Shown piece after piece: positions 1-8,940 of a stretch of 58,113 bases of DNA (the stretch's first letter is position 1; each line of letters opens with the position of its first letter). Position numbers and translations under genes: made by a program. The stretch spans positions 1 through 58,113 of the forward strand of contig NZ_SJKA01000031.1 of the NCBI RefSeq assembly GCF_004331435.1, written 5' to 3'. The notes beneath the pieces were generated by a model that saw only the letters and a program-made list of their open reading frames with translations, was not told the origin of the DNA and did no database searches. The stretch comes from Kribbella sindirgiensis. Its GTDB lineage: Bacteria; Actinomycetota; Actinomycetes; Propionibacteriales; Kribbellaceae.

Positions 1-1
1 G

Positions 2-31
2 ACCGTCCGCTTCGACCCCATCCCAACCTGA
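2..31 (+). CDS. possible 3' end of an upstream gene (partial)
   Basis: Frame 2 reads TVRFDPIPT followed by TGA. The composition is protein-like, and a gene ending here would be convergent with the molybdate operon. Only nine codons are visible, so the assignment rests on plausibility alone and no function can be proposed. Confidence 0.25.
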   Translation, partial: TVRFDPIPT

Positions 32-105
32 CGCCAGCCCACCCCAACCACGTTCCGAGCAGCGTGTCACGTTCTTCTTCGTGTCAGTCACAAGAGCCGA
101 AATTG

Positions 106-139
106 CTTGTTCGCCGGCCGTGCGACTTGTTCGCCGGCC
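106..139. repeat. 14-bp tandem direct repeat
   Basis: CTTGTTCGCCGGCC occurs at 106-119 and again at 126-139, a 20-nt period, in the short gap downstream of modC. It may be a remnant of replication slippage or a protein binding site. No hairpin with a T-run is visible, so it does not look like the operon terminator. Confidence 0.5.
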
Positions 140-153
140 CGACTGCGGGGTGG

Positions 154-1215
154 TTAGACCGGGTAGGTGTGGACCTCGGTGGCTTTGAGGGTGGTGTGGA
201 GGGGTTGACCGGGGGTCAGGTGGAGGTCGGCTACCGCGGCGGGGGTGATGTCGGCGAGGAGGTCGGCTGGGCCGGCGGGGGAGGCGTCGAGGCGGACGCG
301 GACTGTGTGGGCGTGCTGTTCGATGCCCGTGACCACGGCGGGCCAGGTGTTGCGGGGGCTGCCGGACGGGGGCTCTACGTAGAGACTGACGGCGGTGGGC
401 GGGAAGGCTACGTGGACCGGGCCGGTGGCTGGTTCGGCAAGGGTGATCGTGCCGCCCTCTGGCAGTCTGACTGCGGTGCCTGAGGCGTCGCCGCGGTAGA
501 GGTTGAGGCCGACCAGCTGAGCTACGTAGTCGGTGCGGGGGCGGTGGGCCACCTCGGTGGGTTTGCCTTCCTGGACCACCTGGCCGTTCTCGATGATGAC
601 CAGGCGGTCGGCCAGGACCATGGCGTCCAGCGGGTCGTGAGTGACCAGCAGGGTGCGTCCTTCGAAGCGGTTGAGGTGCTGGCCCAGTTCGGCCCGCACG
701 TGAAGGGTGGTGCCGGCATCCAGCGCGGCCAGCGGTTCGTCCAGCAGCAGAAGTTCGGGGTCGGTGGTCAGTGCTCGGGCCAGGGCCACGCGTTGGGCTT
801 GTCCACCGGACAGCGCGCGGGGGCGAGTACGGGCGTACTCCGACAAGCCGACTGTTTCCAGCCAGCGTGCGGCCTCCAGGCGGGCGGTCTGCTTTTCTAC
901 ACCGCGGGCGCGAAGGCCGAAGGCCACGTTCTCCAGGCAGCTCAGGTGGTTGAACAGCAGGTAGTCCTGGAACACCACACCGATCGGCCGGCGGTCCGGC
1001 GTACGAAAGGTGCGCGGTGGCTCGTCCCAGACCGTGGAGTCCAGGGCGATGCGTCCACGGTCCAACGCGAGCAGTCCGGCGATGGCACGCAGCGCAGTGG
1101 TCTTGCCGGCACCGTTGGGGCCGAGTAGCGCGACAACCTCGCCTGGCTCGACAGTCAGGTCCAGTGCGAGCTCGAAAGAGCCACGGCTGACCTGCACATC
1201 GGCGTACAGAGTCAA
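154..1215 (-). CDS. modC: molybdate ABC transporter ATP-binding protein ModC
   Basis: ATPase subunit that powers molybdate uptake through ModB. With the TTG start at 1215 the protein has 353 residues, the usual ModC length. The TTG overlaps the modB stop as TTGA, the stop-start coupling seen elsewhere here. Residues 32-39 are the Walker A GPNGAGKT, FQDY near 82 is the Q-loop, LSGGQ at 135-139 is the ABC signature and LLLLDEPL at 155-162 is Walker B, followed by VTHDP. The last 70 or so residues have the composition of the TOBE/MOP oxyanion-binding domain typical of ModC. The frame stays open upstream of 1215, but that stretch lies inside modB and reads as Arg-rich noise. Confidence 0.93.
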   Translation of the reverse strand: MTLYADVQVSRGSFELALDLTVEPGEVVALLGPNGAGKTTALRAIAGLLALDRGRIALDSTVWDEPPRTFRTPDRRPIGVVFQDYLLFNHLSCLENVAFGLRARGVEKQTARLEAARWLETVGLSEYARTRPRALSGGQAQRVALARALTTDPELLLLDEPLAALDAGTTLHVRAELGQHLNRFEGRTLLVTHDPLDAMVLADRLVIIENGQVVQEGKPTEVAHRPRTDYVAQLVGLNLYRGDASGTAVRLPEGGTITLAEPATGPVHVAFPPTAVSLYVEPPSGSPRNTWPAVVTGIEQHAHTVRVRLDASPAGPADLLADITPAAVADLHLTPGQPLHTTLKATEVHTYPV

Positions 1216-2018
1216 CGGAGTCCACCGATCCAGCGCTCGCGCAGAGACGCCAGTACGACGACAGACACCAGTAGAAGCACGAGGCTCAGTACGACGGCCA
1301 CGTCGGGATCGGTCTCCAACGCCAGGTACACGGCCAGCGGCATGGTCGTCGTACGGCCGGGGAAGTTGCCGGCGAACGTGATGGTGGCGCCGAACTCGCC
1401 CAGTGCGCGCGCCCAGCAGAGCACTGTCCCGGCAACAACGCCAGGTGCGATCGAAGGCAGTGTCACGCGCCGGAACGTCAGCCACCGTCCGGCACCGAGT
1501 GTTGCGGCCGCCTCCTCGTAGCGGGGGTCAGCGGCACGCAGTGCGCCTTCAACAGAGATCACCAGGAACGGCATAGCCACAAAGGCTTCTGCAACGATCA
1601 CACCGGCCGTTGTGAACGGTAGAGAGATGCCAAACCAAGTATCGAGGTGTTGACCGACCAGACCGCGTCGCCCGAGTACCAGCAACAACGCGACGCCGCC
1701 AACCACCGGCGGCAGTACCAGCGGCACCGTCACGAACGCCCGGATCACACTCCGGCCCGGCAACCCACCACGGGCGAGCAGCCACGCCAACGGGACACCT
1801 AGTAGCAGGCACAGCGCAGTAGCTGCGGTCGCGCACACTAGTGACAGCCGCAGCGCCTGCCATACGTCGGCACTGAACAGACGCCCCGGCAACGTCGACC
1901 AGGGCGCCTTGATCAGCAGACCGACCAAAGGGACGAGCAGGAACGCCAACCCGAGCAGAGCAGGCAGCAGGAGTACGAGGGGCAGTCGCCCGTTCGTGCT
2001 CCTGCTGCGACGCGTCAC
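1212..2018 (-). CDS. modB: molybdate ABC transporter permease ModB
   Basis: Inner-membrane permease of the molybdate transporter, 268 residues with about six hydrophobic helices. The coupling loop around EEAAATLGAGRWLTFRRV is the EAA motif that contacts ModC. The gene overlaps modC by TTGA downstream and modA by four bases upstream (modA stops at 2015), so the three are almost certainly co-translated. The ModB call is supported by the operon: a ModA-like binding lipoprotein precedes it and a TOBE-containing ATPase follows. Sulfate or tungstate specificity cannot be excluded from the permease alone. Confidence 0.92.
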   Translation of the reverse strand: MTRRSRSTNGRLPLVLLLPALLGLAFLLVPLVGLLIKAPWSTLPGRLFSADVWQALRLSLVCATAATALCLLLGVPLAWLLARGGLPGRSVIRAFVTVPLVLPPVVGGVALLLVLGRRGLVGQHLDTWFGISLPFTTAGVIVAEAFVAMPFLVISVEGALRAADPRYEEAAATLGAGRWLTFRRVTLPSIAPGVVAGTVLCWARALGEFGATITFAGNFPGRTTTMPLAVYLALETDPDVAVVLSLVLLLVSVVVLASLRERWIGGLR

Positions 2019-2791
2019 GGCGCGTCGAAGCCCGCTGCGCTCAGGACTGCTTTGCCCTTGTCCGATAGTACGTAGTCTACGAACGCCTTGGCGCCGTCCG
2101 GGTTCGGAGCCTTGGTCAGCGTGGCGATCGGGTACTCGTTGACAGCCTTGCTCGACTCCGGGAACTCGATGCCCTCGACCTTGTCCTTGGCGGAGAGTAC
2201 GTCGGTCTTGTACACCAGGGCCGCGTCGACCTCACCGAGGCTGACCTTGGTGAGGGCCGCCTTCACGTCCTGCTCGAGGCTGTCCGGCTGCGCCGTGATG
2301 CCGAGCGCCGCGAACACCTTCGCGGCCGCCGCGCCGCACGGCACCTGCGCGGCGCAGATCGCGATCTTCTTGTTCTTGTCCGCGAAGTCCTTGATCCCGG
2401 TGATCTTGCCCGGGTTGCCCTTCGGGACGGCGATCTCCAGCGTGTTCTTCACGAAGTTCGTCGGGGTGCCCTTGTCCGTGACGTCGTCCATGTTCTTCGG
2501 CGCGGCCGACGCGAAGACGTCCGCGGGCGCACCCGAGTTGATCTGCTTGGCGAGGGCGGAGCTGCCGGCGAAGTTGAAGGTCACCCTCACGCCGGGGTGG
2601 GCGGCCTCGAAGTCCTTGCCCAGCTGGGTGAACGTGCCGGTCAGCGAGGCGGCGGCGAACACGTTCACCGCACCTGAGACTGCCGGCGAGCTCTTCGACG
2701 GAGATGATGACGCCGGCGTATCGTCGCCGCATCCGGCCAGCGCGAGCGCCGCGACAGCGGCAAGGGCGGCGAACGCGGTACGGCGGAACAT
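2015..2791 (-). CDS. modA: molybdate-binding lipoprotein ModA
   Basis: Extracytoplasmic solute-binding protein that delivers molybdate to ModB/ModC. The N-terminus is a lipoprotein signal peptide with lipobox LAGC (residues 18-21, lipid-anchored Cys21) followed by a Ser/Pro linker. The mature part starts with NVFAAASLTGTFTQLGK, a hallmark of ModA-type periplasmic binding proteins, and contains SSALAKQI, typical of the oxyanion site. Length (258 residues) is normal. The ATG overlaps the stop of the upstream HTH-TOBE gene by one base (TGATG), so the regulator-like protein and transporter form one operon. Confidence 0.94.
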   Translation of the reverse strand: MFRRTAFAALAAVAALALAGCGDDTPASSSPSKSSPAVSGAVNVFAAASLTGTFTQLGKDFEAAHPGVRVTFNFAGSSALAKQINSGAPADVFASAAPKNMDDVTDKGTPTNFVKNTLEIAVPKGNPGKITGIKDFADKNKKIAICAAQVPCGAAAAKVFAALGITAQPDSLEQDVKAALTKVSLGEVDAALVYKTDVLSAKDKVEGIEFPESSKAVNEYPIATLTKAPNPDGAKAFVDYVLSDKGKAVLSAAGFDAP

Positions 2792-3195
2792 CAGGCCTCC
2801 GGAATCTCGACGACGACATGGGTCGACTTGATGGAGGCGACGGCCACCACGCCGGGCTCCAGACCGAGCTCGTCGGCGGCCTCACGACTCATCAGCGACA
2901 CGACGCGGAACGGTCCGGCCTGCATCTCGACCTGGGCCATCACACCGTCCTTGAGCACCCGGGTGACGATCCCCCGCATCCGGTTGCGCGCCGACGCCGC
3001 GGCGGTGTGGCCGGGCTCCGGTGAGTCCGCCAGCTCCTGGGCGAACGCGGCCAGCGCCTGCCCGTCGACGGCCATCCGGCCGTTCTCCTGCTTCGACCGC
3101 AACCGGCCCTGATCGATCCAGCGACGCACCGTGTCGTCACTGACCCCCAGGAGCGCGGCCGCCTCACTGATCCGCAAGTTCGGCACGAGAGACAT
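2791..3195 (-). CDS. HTH-TOBE molybdenum-binding regulator-like protein
   Basis: Small two-domain protein of 134 residues when started at the ATG at 3195. Residues about 8-50 (ISEAAALLGVSDDTVRRWIDQG) form an excisionase/MerR-type winged helix, and about 71-132 form a single TOBE/Mop domain ending THVVVEIPEA. Such proteins sit at the head of actinobacterial mod operons and probably sense or store molybdate. The longer frame from 3288 adds a basic tail that would overlap the divergent promoter, so the internal ATG is preferred. First gene of the mod operon; an inverted repeat lies just upstream. Confidence 0.8.
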   Translation of the reverse strand: MSLVPNLRISEAAALLGVSDDTVRRWIDQGRLRSKQENGRMAVDGQALAAFAQELADSPEPGHTAAASARNRMRGIVTRVLKDGVMAQVEMQAGPFRVVSLMSREAADELGLEPGVVAVASIKSTHVVVEIPEA

Positions 3196-3202
3196 CCTAT
3201 CG

Positions 3203-3214
3203 CCGCAGATGCGG
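3203..3214. promoter_or_regulatory. inverted repeat upstream of the mod operon
   Basis: CCGCA-GA-TGCGG, a 12-nt dyad eight bases upstream of the HTH-TOBE start and within the 91-bp divergent promoter shared with the acyl-CoA oxidase-like gene. Its position suits autoregulation by the HTH-TOBE protein, but that is inference. Confidence 0.35.
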
Positions 3215-3286
3215 ATTGATGCCAGCTTTTCCACAGTCGCGAAGCGGTGACGGAAAGTAGCGGCGATTCCTCGTAAGTTATAGGGC

Positions 3287-5209
3287 ATGAGCGAATCGGC
3301 GATGCGGGACTACTTGGACGGGCCGCACAAGGCGGCGCGGGACGTCGTGCGGGCAGGGCTGGCCGCGCACGCCGACCTGGGTGACCTGGCGGTGCGGCTG
3401 CCGCACGACGAGTATCGGGACCGGATCCTCGACCTGCTGCTGCAGTCGGCCGCGGACGGGCTGCCCGCGCGGGGCTACCCGAAGGAGTACGGTGGCGAGG
3501 CGGACCTGGGCGGGTTCATCGCGGCGTTCGAGACGCTGGCGTTCGGCGACCTGTCGCTGATGGTCAAGGCCGGTGTGCAGTTCGGCCTGTTCGCCGGCGC
3601 GATCCTGCATCTCGGGACCGAGAAACATCACGAGCGATATCTGGCCGATGCGATCAGCGGCCGGCTGCTCGGCTGCTTCGCGATGACCGAGACCGGTCAC
3701 GGGTCGAACGTGCAGGCCCTCGGTACGACGGCGACGTACGACGAGGCGGCGGGAGAGTTCGTCGTGCACACGCCGTCGGCGGCGGCGCGGAAGGACTACA
3801 TCGGCAACGCGGCACGTCATGGGCGGATGGCGGCCGTGTTCGCGCAGCTGGTCGTCGGCGGCGAGAGCCACGGCGTGCACTGCCTGCTCGTGCCGATCCG
3901 GGATGCGGACGGTGCGGCGCTCCCGGGCGTGACGCTGTCGGACTGCGGGCCGAAGCTCGGGCTGAACGGTGTCGACAACGGACGGATCGTCTTCGACCAG
4001 GTCCGGGTGCCGCGGGAGGCACTGCTCGACCGCTACGCCCAGGTCGATGCGGGCGGCAACTACAGCAGCGCCATCGAGAACCCGGACCGCCGGTTCTTCA
4101 CGATGCTCGGCACGCTCGTGCAGGGTCGGGTGTCGGTCGGCGGCGCGGCGATCAACGCGAGCAAGGTGGCGCTGACGATCGCGATCAGGTACGGCGATCA
4201 GCGGCGCCAGTTCGGTGCTCCGGGAAGCGACGAGGAGGCGATCCTGCTCGACTACCGGATGCATCAACGCCGGCTGCTGCCGCTGCTCGCGCGGACGTAT
4301 GCACTGCACTTCGCGCAGGCCGAGCTGGTGGACGAGTTCGCCCGGGTGTTCAACGACGACCGGGACGAGCACGACCGGCGCGCGCTGGAGGCGCAGGCGG
4401 CCGGGACGAAGGCGCTCGGGACGTGGCATGCGACCGAGACGATCCAGATGTGCCGGGAGGCCTGCGGCGGCGCGGGCTACCTGGCCGAGAACAGGCTGGC
4501 GACACTGAAGGCGGACACCGACGTGTTCACCACCTTCGAGGGCGACAACACCGTGCTGCTGCAGCTGGTGGCGAAAGGTTTGCTGACGGACTACCGCGAG
4601 TCGTTCGGCAAGCTCGACCCGTTGGGTACGGCGCGGTTCGTCGCGGCGCAGGCGGTGGAGATCGCGGTCGAGAAGGCCGCGTTGCGTCCGCTGATCGAGC
4701 GACTGCGGGACGCCGTACCGAATCGGAGTGATGCGGCCGATCCCGATGCCGGCCTACGGGACGACGCGTACCACTCCGGGCTGCTCCGGTTCCGGGAGCA
4801 GCACATGCTGTCGGGAGTGGCGCGGCGACTGAAGGGCGGGATCGATGCCGGCGACGATCCGTTCGACGTGTTCAACCGGTGCCAGGACCACGTGATCGCG
4901 GCCGGCCGGGCGCATGTGGACCGGATCGTTCTCGAGGCGTTCCAGACCGCTGTGCGGAACGCGCCCGACGAGATCCGGCCGCAGTTGCAGGACGTGTACG
5001 ACCTGCACGCACTGGCGACGATCGAGGCGGAGCGTGCGTGGTATCTCGAGCACGGACGGCTCTCACCTGGGCGGTCGAAGGCGATCACCGCGCTCACCAA
5101 CGAGCTGTGCGCGGTCGTCCGTCCGGCCGCGGTGGAGCTCGTCGACGCCTTCGGAGTACCGGGCTCGGCAACGGAGGTGCCCATGGTTGTACCGTCACAG
5201 CATGAGTGA
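3287..5209 (+). CDS. acyl-CoA oxidase/dehydrogenase family flavoprotein
   Basis: FAD-dependent enzyme that would introduce the 2,3 double bond into an acyl-CoA in beta-oxidation. The 640-residue length matches acyl-CoA oxidases rather than ordinary 380-residue dehydrogenases. Residues about 130-145 contain CFAMTETGHGSNVQ, the oxidase-type flavin and substrate loop. TTFEGDNTVLLQ near 420 carries the Glu expected as catalytic base. A C-terminal ACOX-like helical domain follows. The first ATG at 3287 is used; it lies in the divergent region opposite the mod operon. The stop overlaps the next start by eight bases. Whether it uses oxygen or an electron-transfer flavoprotein cannot be read from sequence. 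Confidence 0.85.
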   Translation: MSESAMRDYLDGPHKAARDVVRAGLAAHADLGDLAVRLPHDEYRDRILDLLLQSAADGLPARGYPKEYGGEADLGGFIAAFETLAFGDLSLMVKAGVQFGLFAGAILHLGTEKHHERYLADAISGRLLGCFAMTETGHGSNVQALGTTATYDEAAGEFVVHTPSAAARKDYIGNAARHGRMAAVFAQLVVGGESHGVHCLLVPIRDADGAALPGVTLSDCGPKLGLNGVDNGRIVFDQVRVPREALLDRYAQVDAGGNYSSAIENPDRRFFTMLGTLVQGRVSVGGAAINASKVALTIAIRYGDQRRQFGAPGSDEEAILLDYRMHQRRLLPLLARTYALHFAQAELVDEFARVFNDDRDEHDRRALEAQAAGTKALGTWHATETIQMCREACGGAGYLAENRLATLKADTDVFTTFEGDNTVLLQLVAKGLLTDYRESFGKLDPLGTARFVAAQAVEIAVEKAALRPLIERLRDAVPNRSDAADPDAGLRDDAYHSGLLRFREQHMLSGVARRLKGGIDAGDDPFDVFNRCQDHVIAAGRAHVDRIVLEAFQTAVRNAPDEIRPQLQDVYDLHALATIEAERAWYLEHGRLSPGRSKAITALTNELCAVVRPAAVELVDAFGVPGSATEVPMVVPSQHE

Positions 5210-5828
5210 GTCGATCGAACCCGCGTCGGCTGCCGAGGCCGCCCGTGAACTCGCCCGGGTCCTGCTGGAGCAGGCTGACGCTCTGGACCTGCACGACCTG
5301 CGGGCCACCGGCGCGATCGAGAACGTCCGGGTCCAGGCCCGGGCGCTCGCGGACGCCGTGCACGAACGAGGCTGGGGCGACATCTTCCTCGGGATCGACT
5401 CGTACGACCCCGACGAACTGGACGACCTGCCGCTGGGGCCGGACGACTTCGACGACCCGGCGGACTACCGGGAGATCGTCGAGGGTGGCGCCCTGGACGA
5501 TCTCGAGGAGCTGGAGGAGCCGCTGCTGCCGGAGAACGGGCTCCGGCTCAGCTATCAGGCGCGGTACGACTACGTGGTGACCGATCCGGATGCCTTCGTG
5601 CGGTACGTGCGGAGCCGCGCGGACGAAGCGCAGAACGACGAAGTGATCGACGACATCGAGGACGCGCAGTCGGCGTTCGAGCTGCTCTGTTACCTCGACG
5701 GACTGGGCTCGAAGGAGTACGAGTCGTTCGGGCTGATCCCGGGCGGCGGCGAGGAGTCCCACAAGATCGTCCAGTTCTCCCTGTGGGACCTGGACCCGAC
5801 CCGGCGCGACGACACGTATCCGTACTAG
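5202..5828 (+). CDS. acidic hypothetical protein coupled to the acyl-CoA oxidase gene
   Basis: Not recognised. The 208-residue protein is strongly acidic, with Asp/Glu-rich stretches around residues 65-110 (YDPDELDDLPL, DFDDPADYREIVE, LDDLEELEEP), and ends DTYPY. No signal peptide or membrane helix is visible, so it is probably cytoplasmic. The start codon lies inside the last codons of the preceding oxidase gene, which implies translational coupling. It is followed by a strong hairpin. A role with the oxidase is only inferred from the overlap. Confidence 0.7.
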   Translation: MSESIEPASAAEAARELARVLLEQADALDLHDLRATGAIENVRVQARALADAVHERGWGDIFLGIDSYDPDELDDLPLGPDDFDDPADYREIVEGGALDDLEELEEPLLPENGLRLSYQARYDYVVTDPDAFVRYVRSRADEAQNDEVIDDIEDAQSAFELLCYLDGLGSKEYESFGLIPGGGEESHKIVQFSLWDLDPTRRDDTYPY

Positions 5829-5841
5829 GCCGCACAAGAGA

Positions 5842-5889
5842 ACCGCCTCGCTGTACTGGTCCCCAGCAGCACCAGTACAGCGAGGCGGT
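5842..5889. terminator. 19-bp stem hairpin, probable terminator
   Basis: Perfect arms at 5842-5860 and 5871-5889 (ACCGCCTCGCTGTACTGGT and its complement) with a 10-nt loop, 13 bases after the preceding stop codon. There is no long T-run, as is common for actinobacterial terminators. Confidence 0.8.
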
Positions 5890-5901
5890 CTTCAGTAAGA
5901 A

Positions 5902-5969
5902 ACGCCGACCGTGCCGGGTGTTGGTCGCCACCTCACTGGCGACCAACACCCCACCGACACGGCCGGCGT
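5902..5969. repeat. second large imperfect palindrome in the same gap
   Basis: Inner arms 5917-5930 and 5937-5950 (GGTGTTGGTCGCCA and complement) are perfect around a 6-nt loop. Outer segments 5902-5917 and 5954-5969 pair at 14 of 16 positions. The rest of the 5829-6273 gap holds no convincing gene; its last 100 bases are AT-richer and include a small TGTTGC/GCAACA hairpin at 6229-6245. Confidence 0.7.
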
Positions 5970-6273
5970 CCTGCTGTTGCCCCGAGAGGGCAAGTGGCCC
6001 GAAGGAGGGCGGTCCCGCGTCTCATTCCGTGGCCGGCAGGGGAGGTACAGTCCGGTCGCGGACGGGAGTACTGCGAAATCCACCTGGACCTAGTGCCGGC
6101 GACCCGTCCGCCGCCGACAAGAGAACGTTGTCACGCGGCCCGCGTACCGGGAATCCTCCGGTTCAAACATTTGCATTGCCTTTGAAGTAAGCAACGCTCA
6201 GTAAAAATTCCCTCACTTTCCGTACAGATGTTGCCTTCTGCAACAACTAACCACTCGTCAAGACTTCCTGCGC

Positions 6274-6912
6274 TCATTGGCGAAGCTGGGTCAGGACAGC
6301 CAGGACGCGGCGATGGGTGTCCGGCGCCTCGTCGATGCGCAGCTTCTGGAAGATGCTCCGCATATGACTCTCGACAGTCCGCTCGGCGAGCACCAGCTGG
6401 ACGGCGATCGCGCCGTTCGAGCGCCCTTCGGCGACCAGCGCCAGCACCTCGCGTTCCCGTGCGGACAACGCGGCCAGCGGGTCGTCGGCGCGCGTCGGCG
6501 TCACCAGGGCGGCGACGATCGCCGGATCGAGCGCCGATCCGCCGTCCACCACCCGACGCATCGCGTCCAGGAAGTCGCCGACGCGCAGCACCCGGTCCTT
6601 GAGCAGGTAGCCGAACCCGCCGGTGCCGACGAGCCCGACCACGTGCCGCGTCTCGATGTGCTGCGACAACATCAGGATCGGGCGGTCCGGCCGCTCCGCG
6701 CGCAGTGCGACGGCCGCCCGCGCACCGTCGTCGGTCATCGTCGGCGGCATCCGTACGTCGATGATCGTCAGGTCCGGATCCACCGCCCGTACGACGTCGA
6801 CGAGTGCGTCCGCGGTCTCCGCCGTACCGGCGACGTCGTGGCCGTTCTCGGTCAGCAGCCGGCTCAGACCCTCACGGAACAAGGCGGAATCCTCGCCGAT
6901 TACGATGCGCAC
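6274..6912 (-). CDS. LuxR/NarL-family response regulator
   Basis: DNA-binding response regulator of 212 residues. The receiver domain (1-120) has acidic residues GED at 6-8 and the phosphoacceptor Asp52 in TIIDVRMPP, with the conserved Lys in the LLKDRV segment. The C-terminal HTH starts LSAREREVLALVAEGRSN (about 148-205), typical NarL/LuxR output. The start codon lies inside the end of the histidine kinase gene (13-base overlap), so the two form a standard kinase-regulator operon. The target genes are unknown. Confidence 0.92.
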   Translation of the reverse strand: MRIVIGEDSALFREGLSRLLTENGHDVAGTAETADALVDVVRAVDPDLTIIDVRMPPTMTDDGARAAVALRAERPDRPILMLSQHIETRHVVGLVGTGGFGYLLKDRVLRVGDFLDAMRRVVDGGSALDPAIVAALVTPTRADDPLAALSAREREVLALVAEGRSNGAIAVQLVLAERTVESHMRSIFQKLRIDEAPDTHRRVLAVLTQLRQ

Positions 6913-8873
6913 GGGACCTCCACGGTGATCGAGGTCCCGGCCCCGGGTGGGCTCTCGACCGTGAACTCCCCGCCCGCCGCCGCGACCCGGTCCCGCAGCG
7001 ACGTCAGCCCGAACCCCTCCTTGGCCCCGCCGACGCCGTCGTCCCGCACCACGGCCCGCAGGATCTGATCGGTCACGCCGACCGAGATCGAGATCCGGGT
7101 CGCCCGCGCGTGCTTGAGCGCGTTCGCGATCGCCTCGCCGACCGTGAAGTACACCGTCGTCGCCGCACTTTCACCGACCGCCAGCTCGGGTACGACGAGA
7201 TCGACCGGCAGTGTGCTGTCCGCGACCAGCTCCCGCAGTGCGACGGCGAGACCGTCGTCGAGCCGACTCGGCCGTACGCCGTGCGCGATCCGCCGGAGCT
7301 CCGCGACAGCGTGCTCGAGCGTTTCCACCACCTCGTCGAGCTCCCGGTAGGCAGGTACGCCGGGAGACAACTGGTACTGCACCGACCTCAGCCGCATCCC
7401 GATCGCGATCAGCCGCTGCTGCGCGCCGTCGTGCAGATCACGCTCCAGCCGCTGCCGTTCCGCGTTGACCTCGTCCATCAGCCGGGACCTACTGGATCGG
7501 ACCTCGGCCAGGGCTTCCCGGAGCTCCAGCCGCAACCGGCTGACCTCGATCGGCAGCCGGGCCTCCACGACCGCTTCGCGCGCTCGCCGGACCCGGCGCG
7601 CAGACGTCGTACCGAGGATCAATGCGCCGACCACGGAATCGCCGGTCTGCAACGCGATCGCGTCCTCCGGTACGACGAGTTCCGTGCCCGGGCGACGTAG
7701 CAGGACCCGCAGGTCGGGGTCGTCGAGCGCGGAACGCAGGACGAACTCGATCTGCTCCGGCTCGGCCTCCCCGTCACGGACCTGCCGGACGAAGGCCCGG
7801 ATCCGGGCCAGCGCGACAGTCCGGTCCGGGTCGACCAGCCTCCCGATCGTGCGGTGAATCCAGTGGTACAGCGGAAGCAGGACGAGCGCGGTGACGAAGG
7901 CAGCGGTCGTGACGCCGATCCGATCGGGGAAGTAGCCGCCGACCAGCAGGACGACAGTCGCGAAGACGCCCGCCGAGATCAGACTGGTGACGACCCAGCT
8001 GACGGTCGTACCGAGCAGCCGGTCGATGTCGAACAGGTCATGCCGCAGGATCGCGACGGCGATCGCACCAGGAACCAGAATCAGCATTGCGACCAGGAAC
8101 CACGTGTAGGCAAGGGTTCCAGGGATACCCAGCGCGGTCGCCAGCCAGCTCGCGCCGAGCAGGATCGGCACGGAAATCGCCGCGGCCATCAACCAGCGCA
8201 ACCGTTCCCGGGTGAGCCGATCGCCGCGGCGGTACCGCACGACCAGGCTGGACGCGGCGGCGAGCAAGGTCGCGAGGAACCCGCCGAAGGCGACCACGAT
8301 CAGGATCACCGGCACCGGGGTGAGGGGGCCTTCGCGCCCGACGACGTACGTCACCAGCACGGCCGAGACCGGCATCGCCGCGCCGATCCACCGCCACCGA
8401 CGTCCCGGCAGCAAACCGTCCGGGAACAGCAGCACCAACGTGACGAAGCCGACGAAGAGCCAGGGCCACGCGCCGACCGCGACCGCACCCACAGCCGAAG
8501 CTGCTGGCCAGGGCGTCGAGGTCTGCGCTGTTGCGCCCCAGTCCTCGGCCAGGAAGACCAGCGCGGGCGTCGTGGCCGTCAGCGTCAGCGCGGGCCCGAT
8601 CGGACTCGCCGGCACCCGAACGACGACCAGCCAGCCGAGCAGCAGCGCCGGTAGTAACAGGGCTGTCGTCAGTGGCCAGTAGCTCGGTGAGTCGATCGAA
8701 GGAGCGCCGTAGGCGAGTACCGCGCGTACGGCGGCGGCCGCGACGAACACGGCCGTCGCGGCAAGGACCAGAAGCCGAGGCCGGAGCACAACCACATGAT
8801 GACCGCGGGCAGCCGTTCGCGCACCAGTGTCAGCACTTAGAGGCCGGCCATGACTCAAGTCCGGCGACAGCAC
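6900..8873 (-). CDS. NarL-type sensor histidine kinase
   Basis: Membrane histidine kinase, partner of the downstream response regulator. The N-terminal 300 residues contain about eight to nine hydrophobic helices without a large extracellular loop. A linker with GAF-like composition follows. The HisKA_3 segment ERQRLERDLHDGAQQRL carries the phosphoacceptor His. The HATPase domain has GEAIANALKHA (N box) and DDGVGGAKEGFGLTSLRDR (G boxes). The start is uncertain: GTG at 8873 gives 657 residues, while GTG codons at 8795-8789 would begin just before the first helix; none has a good ribosome-binding site. Confidence 0.88.
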   Translation of the reverse strand: MLSPDLSHGRPLSADTGARTAARGHHVVVLRPRLLVLAATAVFVAAAAVRAVLAYGAPSIDSPSYWPLTTALLLPALLLGWLVVVRVPASPIGPALTLTATTPALVFLAEDWGATAQTSTPWPAASAVGAVAVGAWPWLFVGFVTLVLLFPDGLLPGRRWRWIGAAMPVSAVLVTYVVGREGPLTPVPVILIVVAFGGFLATLLAAASSLVVRYRRGDRLTRERLRWLMAAAISVPILLGASWLATALGIPGTLAYTWFLVAMLILVPGAIAVAILRHDLFDIDRLLGTTVSWVVTSLISAGVFATVVLLVGGYFPDRIGVTTAAFVTALVLLPLYHWIHRTIGRLVDPDRTVALARIRAFVRQVRDGEAEPEQIEFVLRSALDDPDLRVLLRRPGTELVVPEDAIALQTGDSVVGALILGTTSARRVRRAREAVVEARLPIEVSRLRLELREALAEVRSSRSRLMDEVNAERQRLERDLHDGAQQRLIAIGMRLRSVQYQLSPGVPAYRELDEVVETLEHAVAELRRIAHGVRPSRLDDGLAVALRELVADSTLPVDLVVPELAVGESAATTVYFTVGEAIANALKHARATRISISVGVTDQILRAVVRDDGVGGAKEGFGLTSLRDRVAAAGGEFTVESPPGAGTSITVEVPCAS

Positions 8874-8940
8874 CGATGTGGGAGGCTGCCGGGCGAGGCG
8901 ATTGTGAGGGGATCAGCTACTACTCGAGGAGGGGATTCCC

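Noticed and set aside
1215..1485. Longer N-terminus of ModC
   Set aside because: The extension overlaps modB and reads as Arg-rich noise; the TTG at 1215 overlaps the modB stop in the usual way and gives the normal length.
3278..4429. Minus-strand open frame opposite the acyl-CoA oxidase gene
   Set aside because: Arg-rich shadow with no recognisable domain.
6158..6180. tRNA-like GGTTCAAAC segment in the 6 kb gap
   Set aside because: No matching T-stem, acceptor or anticodon arm could be drawn around it.
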